Below are positions 52,101 to 60,632 of a stretch of DNA of 64,000 nucleotides, in pieces. The stretch spans positions 1 through 64,000 of the forward strand of contig JAHRVQ010000050.1 of the NCBI GenBank assembly GCA_019090615.1, given 5' to 3'. The position numbers and the translations under genes are program-made. This stretch comes from Pseudomonadales bacterium (GTDB taxonomy: Bacteria > Pseudomonadota > Gammaproteobacteria > Pseudomonadales > Azotimanducaceae). Below the pieces are notes generated by a model that ran no database searches, had not been told where the DNA came from, and was given only the letters and a program-made list of their open reading frames with translations. Positions within the stretch are counted from its first letter, which is position 1; each line of letters opens with the position of its first letter.

Positions 52101-53411
52101 ATGCAGACTAAACTTCATGACAATTTGGTTGACTTGCCAATTGTAAGCGAAGCTAATGAGATACTTAGAAGCTGTGTTCGTTGCGGTTTTTGTACGGCTG
52201 TATGTCCTACTTATCAAACCCTTGGGGATGAGCTTGATGGCCCCAGAGGGCGAATTTACCTGATTAAGAATTTGTTAGAAGAAGACCAGATTTCATCGCA
52301 GGCGAATAAGCATCTAGATCGCTGTTTAACCTGTCGAGCTTGTGAAACAGCCTGTCCCTCAGGCGTCAAATATGGTCGCTTGTTGGATATTGGGCGAGAA
52401 ATTATTGCCACCAGGTATACCTTTGGCCTTACTTTTGAGAAAGGCCGAAGGGCACTAATTGTCCGTTTTTTACGTCAATTTATCCCCCGCCAGCGTCTAT
52501 TTAAGGGGGTTTTATTGCTGGGTCAACTCATTAGACCGATTTTGCCTGCTGCGCTAGCAAAAAACATCCCCGCTAAAGTTACCAGTAACTATTTGCTGCC
52601 AGAGCGAAATAGAGAGCCAGAGCCAAATAAACTGCCAGAGCGAAATAGAGAGCCAGAGCGACATTCGCCCACTGTTTCAGCCGCTGAGATCAAAACTGGC
52701 AAGATATTACTGTTACAGGGTTGCGTGCAAAAGGCGGCTACACCCAATGTAAATAAAGCCCTTGAGTATTTGTTAGCCAGGAAACAGGTTGAGGTGGAAT
52801 ATCTTAATGTTGAAGGATGTTGTGGGGCGCTAGATTATCATCTGGCGGCGCATTCTGCAGCATTGAAAAAAATAAGACAGCTAATCGATAACTTAATGGT
52901 GCGGCTGTCGAAGGTCGACTGGATCGTGTCGTCGGCTAGCGGTTGCGGGGTTACGATTAAGGATTATCCTGAAATCATGCAATATGACCCAGTCTATGCT
53001 GATAAAGCCAAACAAGTTGCGGCCAGAGTGCTTGATGTCTCACAATTGCTGAACCGCTTTGATTTTCAATGTAAACCGTTAAAGGTTGCTGTGCATACCC
53101 CCTGTAGTCTTCAGCATGGGCAGAAACTGCCTGTATCCATAGAGCAGATTCTTGTTCAAGCGGGCGCAGACCTGGTTGCTACGGGAGAAAAGCATCTTTG
53201 TTGTGGTTCGGCAGGCACCTATTCAATCTTACAGCCGTCAATTGCCAATGAGTTAACGAAACGTAAGGTCAGCCAATTAACGTTTGATAATCCCGATGTG
53301 ATTGTGACGGCAAATATTGGCTGTCAATTGCAGTTGGCGGCCAACGCAGAAAAACCGGTTCAGCATTGGGTGGAGTTTCTGGCGGATAATATTTTACCAG
53401 ACGATTGTTAA
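52101..53411 (+). CDS. glcF: Glycolate oxidase iron-sulfur subunit GlcF
   Basis: 436 residues. Two 4Fe-4S motifs are present at the N-terminus, CVRCGFCTAVCP and CLTCRACETACP, followed by two cysteine-rich CCG domains (CCGALDYH and CCGSAGTYS). A Glu/Arg/Pro/Asn-rich linker (about residues 166-190) between the ferredoxin and CCG parts comes from a 36-nt tandem duplication and is not part of the usual family. The stop lies in a 14-nt tandem array. Transfers electrons from GlcDE to quinone (family knowledge). Confidence 0.94.
   Translation: MQTKLHDNLVDLPIVSEANEILRSCVRCGFCTAVCPTYQTLGDELDGPRGRIYLIKNLLEEDQISSQANKHLDRCLTCRACETACPSGVKYGRLLDIGREIIATRYTFGLTFEKGRRALIVRFLRQFIPRQRLFKGVLLLGQLIRPILPAALAKNIPAKVTSNYLLPERNREPEPNKLPERNREPERHSPTVSAAEIKTGKILLLQGCVQKAATPNVNKALEYLLARKQVEVEYLNVEGCCGALDYHLAAHSAALKKIRQLIDNLMVRLSKVDWIVSSASGCGVTIKDYPEIMQYDPVYADKAKQVAARVLDVSQLLNRFDFQCKPLKVAVHTPCSLQHGQKLPVSIEQILVQAGADLVATGEKHLCCGSAGTYSILQPSIANELTKRKVSQLTFDNPDVIVTANIGCQLQLAANAEKPVQHWVEFLADNILPDDC
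52596..52659 (+). repeat. 36-nt tandem duplication in GlcF linker
   Basis: A 36-nt unit starting CTGCCAGAGCGAAATAGAGA followed by a second copy identical over 28 nt. In frame, encoding LPERNREPEPNK then LPERNREPERH. Shorter CCAGAGC sub-repeats lie inside each unit. Confidence 0.95.
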
Positions 53412-53445
53412 GAACCTCTTGTTAAGAAACTCCTGTTAAGAAAAG
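53406..53445 (+). repeat. 14-nt tandem repeat, about three copies, spanning a stop codon
   Basis: TGTTAAGAACCTCT, TGTTAAGAAACTCC, TGTTAAGAAAAG. The first unit holds the glcF stop TAA (53409-53411). The copies at 53423 and 53437 put TAA into the other two frames. Confidence 0.93.
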
Positions 53446-53644
53446 TGCTCACTTAAATGTATTGCAATGACCGCTATTTTAACTTGATCCAGGTTGTGGA
53501 TATTTCACCTAGGCCTGGCAGAAAGTTGGCTGCCTGTTTGTAAACCGTATGTCTGTATAAACAACGATGATAACGGTTACAAATTACGTTTTAAACCTGC
53601 TTCAAAAGTCGTGTCAAAAATAATAGTAATAGTCATAGCAAAAG

Positions 53645-55027
53645 TTATGAAATAGAAGACTGGTCAAAAATTTTATTTGGGTTGAGTATGTGTCTGGGGT
53701 CGAAAGCCTGTTTAATTTTTTTCATCAGAGCTATTTCGGTAGCGCTTTTAGTCAACGCTAGATACTTCTTTTTCTGAATGCCAACACCATGCTCAGCTGA
53801 AATAGACCCGCCTCGACTGGTTAAACCGCTATATACAGTCTTAACTACGGCCTCCCTGGTGGCAGTAGAGTTATCCCCGACACCAATGTTGAGGTGCAGG
53901 TTGCCATCACCGAGATGTCCAAAAACCATGCAGCTGTTAGTCGCCCATTGGGTATTTAAACTAAGTTGTAATTGCTCAATATACGATTCCATCTGATCTA
54001 GCGAGATGCTGACGTCGAAGGTGAATACTGGACTATTTTGCCGTACCTGTGTGACGTCATCACGAATGGCCCACATTGCCTGGCATTCAGCCTGGTTTTT
54101 AGCGATTACTGCATCGTCAATAAGGTTGTTTTCAAGCGCTTGTTCGAGGCATTCAACAAATCGTGAATGGTCATTTTTACTATCACCGCCTAACGCTTCA
54201 AGCAAAATATAATATTTATATTGTTGCGCCAGGGGAGGTTTTCCTGACGCTGGTGGGCTTGTTACTAGTTGATAATAGTCATGCCAAAGTACCTCGTAGG
54301 CACTTAACGAACCACCAAGGGAGGTCTCGGCAAAATTTAGAAAATCCGTTACTTGTTTGAAGTTATTTGTACCGATAAATGCCATATCCTGGGTGGATGG
54401 CGCAGGACGCAATTTTAATACCACCCGGGTAACAATACCCAGGGTGCCTTCTGAGCCGATGAATAGTTGTTTGAGGTCATAGCCGGTATTGTCTTTGGTG
54501 ATTTTTTTCATGCTGGATAAGATGGTGCCGTCAGCGAGTACTACTTCCATGCCGAGTATTTGTTCTCGGGTCATGCCATATCGAATGACCCGGTTGCCAC
54601 CGGCATTAGTAGCCACATTGCCACCAATGGTGGCAGAACCTCTGGCGCCTAGATCAAGCGGAAAAATCAGCCCGGCCTGCTCTGCTGCTTCCTGGATGGT
54701 CTGCAAAGCGGTACCCGCCTGTACGGTCATGGTTCGAGATTGATTGTCAATAACTTCGATTTTATTCATTCGCTGTAACCACAGGCCAATATCAGTGTTG
54801 TTACATTGAGTCCCCTGTACTAGTCCGGTAAGGCCGCCCATAGGGACAATGGATTGCTGATGTTGATGACATAACTTAAGAATTTCTGCTACTTCCTCGG
54901 TGGACGATGGACGAATGATCGCGCCGGGTTGCATATAGCGGGGTAAACCTAGTGCCTTTAGTTGTTCGCCCTGAATCAGTCCACCTTGCGAAACAATCTT
55001 AGTCAGGTGATTCAATAGATTTTGCAT
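53645..55027 (-). CDS. FAD-binding oxidase (D-lactate / D-2-hydroxyacid dehydrogenase-like)
   Basis: About 460 residues of the GlcD/D-2-hydroxyglutarate dehydrogenase/DLD group. The FAD-binding part has IVPMGGLTGLVQGTQ, LGARGSATIGGNVATNAGGNRVIRYGMTREQILG and GYDLKQLFIGSEGTLGIVT. The C-terminal part has VFGHLGDGNLHLNIG and ISAEHGVGIQKKKYLALTKS, plus FDPRHILNPNKIF. The ATG at 55027 is used; an in-frame TTG at 55042 is also possible. Transcribed toward glcDEF. Oxidises a D-2-hydroxyacid, which one is open. Confidence 0.9.
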   Translation of the reverse strand: MQNLLNHLTKIVSQGGLIQGEQLKALGLPRYMQPGAIIRPSSTEEVAEILKLCHQHQQSIVPMGGLTGLVQGTQCNNTDIGLWLQRMNKIEVIDNQSRTMTVQAGTALQTIQEAAEQAGLIFPLDLGARGSATIGGNVATNAGGNRVIRYGMTREQILGMEVVLADGTILSSMKKITKDNTGYDLKQLFIGSEGTLGIVTRVVLKLRPAPSTQDMAFIGTNNFKQVTDFLNFAETSLGGSLSAYEVLWHDYYQLVTSPPASGKPPLAQQYKYYILLEALGGDSKNDHSRFVECLEQALENNLIDDAVIAKNQAECQAMWAIRDDVTQVRQNSPVFTFDVSISLDQMESYIEQLQLSLNTQWATNSCMVFGHLGDGNLHLNIGVGDNSTATREAVVKTVYSGLTSRGGSISAEHGVGIQKKKYLALTKSATEIALMKKIKQAFDPRHILNPNKIFDQSSIS

Positions 55028-55287
55028 AATGATGGTCTGCAAACGAAATGATTAAGTATCTTAGCTAAGTTTAGTTGCTGTGTATCGTGGATTATTCAGA
55101 TATTGTTTGTGCTCAAGGCCGATTGAAATTTTATGGCCACAGGTTGTTTTGAATTGGCTGGTAAACCAGATGTAGGCCAACTGAGTGGTACTGCAGACAT
55201 TAATTAAGCCTTTTATAACAATGAATAACGCCTTTGATTCTGCTAGGGTGCTTACAACGGATCTGAACATGCGATAGGGAGAAATAT

Positions 55288-56742
55288 ATGTCGACATCAA
55301 CTGCTGAATGGACAATGGTGATTCAGCGAGTGTCTCAGTCTACGGTTCAAGTTTGGGTGGGTACACTATACCCTGCGCTTAAAATGCCAGATGCAGCTAA
55401 AGTAATGCTGTCTTCTGACGACGGGAAAAAGTCAAAAGGGATAAAGAAAAGTGATTGGCAAAGACCTTTTAGCAGTCATACAAAACGATTTTACCGGGTT
55501 CTAACCTTTAAAAATTTAGCGCCAGATACACAGTATAAGCTGGAGTTTCAAAGACAAGTGCCTGAGCAGTCAGGAACCAGCTGGCAAGTATTGAAGCGGG
55601 GCACATTTAAAACGCTGCCAGAAAGTATTCCGACTGATGTTAACAAACCATTTACTATTGGACTGGGCAGTTGCTTTTATAATCATCGTGATGGTGGCCG
55701 AGCGGCGGCCTCGTATAAGGCGTTGTATGAGAATGGTCCTGCTAAGGTGAGCCCAGATATTACCATCCTGGCAGGTGACCAGGTGTACCTGGATATTGGT
55801 TTTGATTCGCTTTCTCTCCGCTCGGCTGAAATCAGAGAAAGAATTGCTGATGATTACGCCAGGCATTGGCAAGCGCTTGGCAGTATGTTCACTCGTGGTG
55901 CGACCTGGATGATTCCTGATGACCATGAATACTGGAATGACTACCCCAACTACCGTACTAATATTCCAACCTTGCAGGCGCTAAGAAAGCAATCTGTTCG
56001 ATCGGCCTGGACCCGTGCAGCAATAGATGGTGTGTCTAATGTGCAGCAGGCCAGGCCCATTGAGATGTTTAGAATTGGGACTGACCTGGATGTATGTCTG
56101 GCGGATCTCAGGAGTAATCGCACCGAAAGCCAATTTCTAGCCGATTCAGACATGGCACAACTCCTGGATTGGGCCAGGGGTCTTGTTTGCACCGGGGTGC
56201 TTGTTATCCCGCAACCACTTATTGTTGATGAAAATAAAGATGAAAAGAATCTCCGAAGTTATCCTGAGCAATATAGCGAGTTGTTGGCCGCAATGAGTTC
56301 AAGTGGGCACGATATTGTGGTGTTAAGCGGTGACGTTCATTTTGGCAGAATATGCAGTGTTAGTCTGGGGCCAGCCGGTGGCAAATTGGTAGAGATCGTA
56401 TCTTCACCCATGTCCAATTTAACCTACTTAAATGGCATAGCAACAGCTACGCCAAAATTAACACCTAAAACTTTCCCACCGACAAATATTCAAATCCCCG
56501 GTCTGCCTTCGACCAAGGTCACTTATGATAAGGCCCATACGGTATCAACCAGAAAAGGATATTTATTGTCGTCGTATCCTAAAAGAAGAACCAGTGAACA
56601 TTTTATGACAGTAAGCTTCTCTAAATCAGCGCAGGGTGGTTTGAAATTGGTGGCTAATGCTTGGCGGATAAGAGAACGGGCGAAAGGTAGCAATTTACCG
56701 GCAAAGGATTTTTCGAAACCCTTTAGAATTGAGGTGCAATAG
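55288..56742 (+). CDS. PhoD-like phosphatase/phosphodiesterase
   Basis: 484-residue metallophosphoesterase of the PhoD/alkaline phosphatase D family: an N-terminal beta domain, then GLGSCFYNHRDGG, ILAGDQVYLDIGFDS, WMIPDDHEYWNDYPN and VVLSGDVHFGRI, which supply the Fe/Ca ligands. AGGGAG precedes the ATG at 55288. Unlike classical PhoD there is no Tat or Sec signal peptide, so it is probably cytoplasmic or exported by another route. Substrate unknown. Confidence 0.85.
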   Translation: MSTSTAEWTMVIQRVSQSTVQVWVGTLYPALKMPDAAKVMLSSDDGKKSKGIKKSDWQRPFSSHTKRFYRVLTFKNLAPDTQYKLEFQRQVPEQSGTSWQVLKRGTFKTLPESIPTDVNKPFTIGLGSCFYNHRDGGRAAASYKALYENGPAKVSPDITILAGDQVYLDIGFDSLSLRSAEIRERIADDYARHWQALGSMFTRGATWMIPDDHEYWNDYPNYRTNIPTLQALRKQSVRSAWTRAAIDGVSNVQQARPIEMFRIGTDLDVCLADLRSNRTESQFLADSDMAQLLDWARGLVCTGVLVIPQPLIVDENKDEKNLRSYPEQYSELLAAMSSSGHDIVVLSGDVHFGRICSVSLGPAGGKLVEIVSSPMSNLTYLNGIATATPKLTPKTFPPTNIQIPGLPSTKVTYDKAHTVSTRKGYLLSSYPKRRTSEHFMTVSFSKSAQGGLKLVANAWRIRERAKGSNLPAKDFSKPFRIEVQ

Positions 56743-56805
56743 TAAATTGCAATATATGATTTTAGCTATGAAGCGAACAAGACCGACAACTATGCTGCCA
56801 AGATT

Positions 56806-56841
56806 GATCTCGAAAATGATCTCGAAAATGATCTCGAAAAT
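56806..56841 (+). repeat. 12-nt exact tandem repeat, three copies
   Basis: Three exact copies of GATCTCGAAAAT in the 135-bp spacer before the monooxygenase gene, ending about 20 nt before its Shine-Dalgarno. Confidence 0.96.
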
Positions 56842-56877
56842 GATAATGACCAAACCTGATGCCAAGGAGTTTATAAA

Positions 56878-58698
56878 GTGAGTATTACCGCTACCCAGGA
56901 AGAATTTGATCCAGTTGCGCTTAGACAAAAGTATGACGAAGAAAGACAAAAGCGTTTGCGCCGCGATGGCAACGAACAGTATCAGGAAATGAAAGGTGAT
57001 TTTTCCTATTTTATGGACGACCCCTATGTTGTGGAGCCGATCAGTCGAGCGCCGCTAGAAGATGAAGTCGATGTGGTGATTGTTGGTGGCGGTCTGGGTG
57101 GTCTGTTAGCCGGTGCACGCTTGCGAGAGGCGGGTGTGGAAGACATTCGAGTGATAGAAAAGGCTTCTGATTTTGGTGGCACCTGGTACTGGAATCGATA
57201 CCCAGGTGCGGCCTGTGATATTGAGGCTTATACCTATTTGCCGCTGTTAGAAGAGCTTGGTTATATTCCGCCCCGCAAGTATGCAGATGCGCCTGAAATT
57301 TTAAGCCATTGTCAAAAAATTGCTAAAAAGTATCGGCTGTATGATAACGCCTGTATGCAAACCGAGGTGCAAAAGTTTATTTGGGATGAAGCCACTCGTC
57401 GTTGGACTATTTTCACCAATAGAGATGACAAGATAAAAGCACGCTTCGTTCTTATGGTTAATGGGCCATTAAATAGGCCGAAATTACCAGGGATTAAAGG
57501 TATTAGTCGCTTTAAGGGACATACTTTTCACACCAGTCGGTGGGATTATAATTACACTGGTGGTGATGCGCACGGCAACCTTAGTGGCTTGAAAAATAAG
57601 CGGGTAGGTATTATTGGTACTGGCGCAACGGCTATTCAGTGTGTGTCTTTCCTTGGCGACGCGGCAAAACAACTGTATGTATTTCAGCGTACGCCTTCTG
57701 GCGTCGATGTTAGAAATGACCGACCAACAGATATGCAATGGGCTAATGATTTAGCGCCCGGCTGGCAGAAGAAACGTCAAAAAGATTTTACTGCCGTGTT
57801 AAGTGGACGAGGCGGGCGGCGTGGTGAAAACGATCAACTTGATCAGTTTGATGATGCCTGGGTAGAAATGGGCAAAATATATCGCCGGCGAATGCGCGAA
57901 GCAGGTTCAGGCGTGCAACGCAGTGATATAGCCGGTATTTATGAACTATCCAATTTTGAAAAAATGGAAAATGTGCGTAACCGCGTTGACGAGATTGTTA
58001 AGGATAAAACGGTTGCCGAAGCGCTTAAGCCCTATTATGCATTTATGTGCAAACGGCCTTGTCTGGATGACCGTTACCTGCCAACTTTTAATCGAGATAA
58101 TGTGCAGCTGGTAGATACTAACGGCCAGGGTGTTGAAGCCATTACCGAAAATGGTGTGGTGGTTGATGGAGTTGAATATGAAGTAGACTGTTTGATATTT
58201 GCTACAGGTTTTGAAGTCGGCACCGACTACACCCGTCGCGCGGGTTATGACATGATTGGCGTTGATGGAATTAGTCTCGATGAAAAGTGGCGTAACGGCA
58301 TGATTTCGTATTTTGGTATGCATAGCCACGGCTTCCCCAATTGTCTACTCATTGGCAATGGGCAGGCGGCATTTACGGCAAATTATCCTGATGCGCTAGA
58401 TGAAGGGGCTAAGCATAGTGCCTATCTTATAAAGCACTTCCTGGACCATGATATTACCCGTGTTGATGTCACCGAATCGGTAGAGCAACAGTGGACGGCT
58501 GAAGTGGTGGGAACAAAAGCTGTCACTGTTATGGGTGGTTCGTCCTGTACGCCGGGTTATTATAATCTAGAGGGTCAGCACGATCCAAGGTCCAGATACA
58601 ATCAGCCCTATGGTGGCATGCTTGGGGCCAATGACTATTTTGCCAAGCTAGAAGCATTTCGTGAAGCGGATAAAATGCCGGGGCTCATACTTTCCTGA
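56878..58698 (+). CDS. Flavin-containing Baeyer-Villiger-type monooxygenase
   Basis: 606-residue class B flavoprotein monooxygenase. FAD fingerprint VIVGGGLGGLLAGARLREAG, DFGGTWYWNRYPGAACD, the type I BVMO signature FKGHTFHTSRWDY (F-x-G-x3-H-x3-W-D), NADPH fingerprint VGIIGTGATAIQ, and IFATGFEVGT. GTG start at 56878 with AAGGAG upstream. Enzymes of this kind insert oxygen next to a ketone, as in cyclic-ketone or steroid breakdown, which fits the other CoA-pathway genes in the window. Substrate not known. Confidence 0.92.
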   Translation: MSITATQEEFDPVALRQKYDEERQKRLRRDGNEQYQEMKGDFSYFMDDPYVVEPISRAPLEDEVDVVIVGGGLGGLLAGARLREAGVEDIRVIEKASDFGGTWYWNRYPGAACDIEAYTYLPLLEELGYIPPRKYADAPEILSHCQKIAKKYRLYDNACMQTEVQKFIWDEATRRWTIFTNRDDKIKARFVLMVNGPLNRPKLPGIKGISRFKGHTFHTSRWDYNYTGGDAHGNLSGLKNKRVGIIGTGATAIQCVSFLGDAAKQLYVFQRTPSGVDVRNDRPTDMQWANDLAPGWQKKRQKDFTAVLSGRGGRRGENDQLDQFDDAWVEMGKIYRRRMREAGSGVQRSDIAGIYELSNFEKMENVRNRVDEIVKDKTVAEALKPYYAFMCKRPCLDDRYLPTFNRDNVQLVDTNGQGVEAITENGVVVDGVEYEVDCLIFATGFEVGTDYTRRAGYDMIGVDGISLDEKWRNGMISYFGMHSHGFPNCLLIGNGQAAFTANYPDALDEGAKHSAYLIKHFLDHDITRVDVTESVEQQWTAEVVGTKAVTVMGGSSCTPGYYNLEGQHDPRSRYNQPYGGMLGANDYFAKLEAFREADKMPGLILS

Positions 58699-58710
58699 AG
58701 CGGCGCCGTT

Positions 58711-58744
58711 AAACAATTTTAAAAAGTTGCCGTAAAATTTGTTT
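58711..58744 (+). terminator. Weak AT-rich hairpin after monooxygenase gene
   Basis: AAACAATTTTA and TAAAATTTGTTT pair with one bulged base and are followed by T-rich sequence, 12 nt after the stop. A weak candidate. Confidence 0.35.
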
Positions 58745-58769
58745 TTAGTTTTGCCTGGGTACTGATGCT

Positions 58770-58795
58770 ATTTCAGGTTGGTATTTCAGGTTGGT
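58770..58795. repeat. 13-nt exact tandem duplication
   Basis: Two exact copies of ATTTCAGGTTGGT between the monooxygenase gene and the convergent binding-protein operon. Confidence 0.95.
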
Positions 58796-58894
58796 AGCCT
58801 GGCTTGAATACTGAAACTTTTGATAGTCAGGCGGATGGTTGGTCTAAACCTACTTTGTTGGTAACGGTCTTTTGCTGCCTGATATTGTTGTACA

Positions 58895-58930
58895 TAAGCA
58901 TTGTTTTAAGCATTGTTTTAAGCATTGTTT
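58895..58930. repeat. 12-nt exact tandem repeat, three copies
   Basis: Three exact copies of TAAGCATTGTTT, about 20 nt downstream of the stop of the last binding-protein gene (minus strand). Confidence 0.96.
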
Positions 58931-58951
58931 TAAGAAATGTACATAGACTGA

Positions 58952-59725
58952 TTATTGAACCTCGAGTCTGGAATCTTGAGTCTGCGGTTCGGTTGGTTGT
59001 TGAGCAAATTGTTGCGCAAACTTTTTAAAGCCAGTTTCAAGTCTTAGCATCAGTTGTTTCGCGCCAGGCATGTTTTTATTGAGGATAAAGTAGACGGGCA
59101 TCTGCTGTAAAATTGAACTATGTAACCCTTCCACTGGGTTTTGTATCAGTGTTAAATCCATTGAGTTTTTGTAGGCCAGAAATAAATCAATATGCCCCTT
59201 TTTGAGCATTAGTGCGCCGCTGCGATAACTATTAATTCTGGTGAGATAGTTTTTGTTGTCTGGGGTAGAAAGCCTGCCTCTGATTTTTCCATAAGTCGTA
59301 CCTGCCAGAAGACCGAGTCGCTTTTGTTTTAGTTGCTCAATATTTTGCGGTAATGCTTCTCCGGCTCGACCATAAACTTGTACCACCACTGAATATATAA
59401 TCATTTGACTATAGATCACGTTAGTACCATAAGATTTCGGGTCAACGGTACCAGCAAAAAACTGGATATGGCCGTTGTCCAAATTGTGCAGTAAACGTTT
59501 CGCGGGAAAGCTCGCGAAGCGGAATTGAACATCTGCGTTGATAAATGACTGGGTTACTATGTTAGCTAAAATGCCTGTTGGCTGGACATTTTTTTTGAGT
59601 ATATAAAACGGCGGGTAATGTATTACGCCGATAGTAATTGGTTCGGCCGGGGCTGTAGCGTAACTGATATTGATAATGCTGAAATATAGTAATAATAATC
59701 CAGCGATATATTTAGCATTTTGCAT
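58952..59725 (-). CDS. Periplasmic solute-binding-like protein (SBP_bac_3 type), paralog 3
   Basis: 257 residues from the ATG at 59725 (GGAAT upstream), with a signal peptide LLLLYFSIINISYATA. It is the third of three similar proteins. Shared landmarks are GVIHYPPFYILKKNVQPTGILANIV, FPAKRLLHNLDNGHIQFFAG, LPQNIEQLKQKRLGLLAGTTYG, DNKNYLTRINSYRSGALML and DLFLAYKNSMD. The lobe pattern matches family-3 extracellular binding proteins, but no permease or ATPase is present in the cluster. May serve a distant transporter or act as a sensor input. Confidence 0.82.
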   Translation of the reverse strand: MQNAKYIAGLLLLYFSIINISYATAPAEPITIGVIHYPPFYILKKNVQPTGILANIVTQSFINADVQFRFASFPAKRLLHNLDNGHIQFFAGTVDPKSYGTNVIYSQMIIYSVVVQVYGRAGEALPQNIEQLKQKRLGLLAGTTYGKIRGRLSTPDNKNYLTRINSYRSGALMLKKGHIDLFLAYKNSMDLTLIQNPVEGLHSSILQQMPVYFILNKNMPGAKQLMLRLETGFKKFAQQFAQQPTEPQTQDSRLEVQ

Positions 59726-59768
59726 AATTATTCCAGTCAAATATTTAGCTAGCGGAGCAAGCACATCA

Positions 59769-60632
59769 TTAGTGATCGGGCTGTCGGGCAGGCCCATTTA
59801 TTTGCTGAAAAGCTGAATTTATCAAGTTCATGATTTGCGCTGCATTTTGTGTTTTTTTGTTGAGAATGAAATATATATGCGCATCGGATAGTATTTTGTT
59901 TTTCAGGCCCCGGATTGGGCGTTCTGCAAGGGCAGCTTCAGATGAGTTTTTATACGCTAACATATAGTCAATTCGGCCTTTTTCTACCATCACTAAGCCG
60001 TTCCTGGTGGTGTTAATGGTGGTGATGTTTTTAAGATTATCTTCTGTCATAAATAGTTTACGGTTGCCAGAGTAGGTATATCCACGTATTAAACCCACTC
60101 GTTTACCCACTAGTTCAGCGAAACTCGACGGCAGTTTTTGATTGCTGAGAGCGTAAACAGCGACCTCTATGGTGGTAATAGGTTGGCGGCTATAAAGTAC
60201 ATGTTGATGGTATACAGGAACGCCCTTTAGGCCGACGGCCAGGTTTACCTCGCCCGATACCAGGCTGGCATAGAGCCGCTTAATAGGATAGGCATTAAAC
60301 TGGAAGTCGATTTCAGCTCGGGTCAGCGTATCACGAATGATATCGGGTAAAATGCCTGATGGCTGTTTGTTTTTGCCGAGGACAAATAGTGGTGGGTAGT
60401 GGACTATGCCGACATTAATTGGTTTTGCCTGACAATTAAATGCGAGAAATATTAGCCAAATAACGACGCTCAATAACTTAAGTGAGTATCCCAGCCAGCC
60501 GCTTGTTTTGATGAATGTTGCATTGATAGTCTCAGTCAAAGGTCTTATAAAGTTGGTGGCGCTTTGTTGACGACTATTTTTTGAAATATCATTGTAATAA
60601 TTGGTGCGGTTTGTGTGCCTTATGTTTCTCAA
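59769..60632 (-). CDS. Periplasmic solute-binding-like protein (SBP_bac_3 type), paralog 2
   Basis: 287 residues if the TTG at 60632 is used. That start overlaps the stop of paralog 1 by four bases and no other start codon precedes the signal segment (SVVIWLIFLAFNCQA). The unusually long polar N-terminus (about 45 residues) before the signal is odd. Core landmarks are VGIVHYPPLFVLGKNKQPSGILPDII, YPIKRLYASLVSGEVNLAVGLKG, LPSSFAELVGKRVGLIRGYTY and DYMLAYKNSSEAALAERP. Middle gene of three tandem paralogs. Confidence 0.8.
   Translation of the reverse strand: MRNIRHTNRTNYYNDISKNSRQQSATNFIRPLTETINATFIKTSGWLGYSLKLLSVVIWLIFLAFNCQAKPINVGIVHYPPLFVLGKNKQPSGILPDIIRDTLTRAEIDFQFNAYPIKRLYASLVSGEVNLAVGLKGVPVYHQHVLYSRQPITTIEVAVYALSNQKLPSSFAELVGKRVGLIRGYTYSGNRKLFMTEDNLKNITTINTTRNGLVMVEKGRIDYMLAYKNSSEAALAERPIRGLKNKILSDAHIYFILNKKTQNAAQIMNLINSAFQQINGPARQPDH

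Noticed and set aside
58804-59028. 74-codon plus-strand frame with a hydrophobic segment
   Set aside because: Its middle is simply the 12-nt x3 repeat translated, it overlaps the end of the binding-protein gene, and no Shine-Dalgarno or family is seen.
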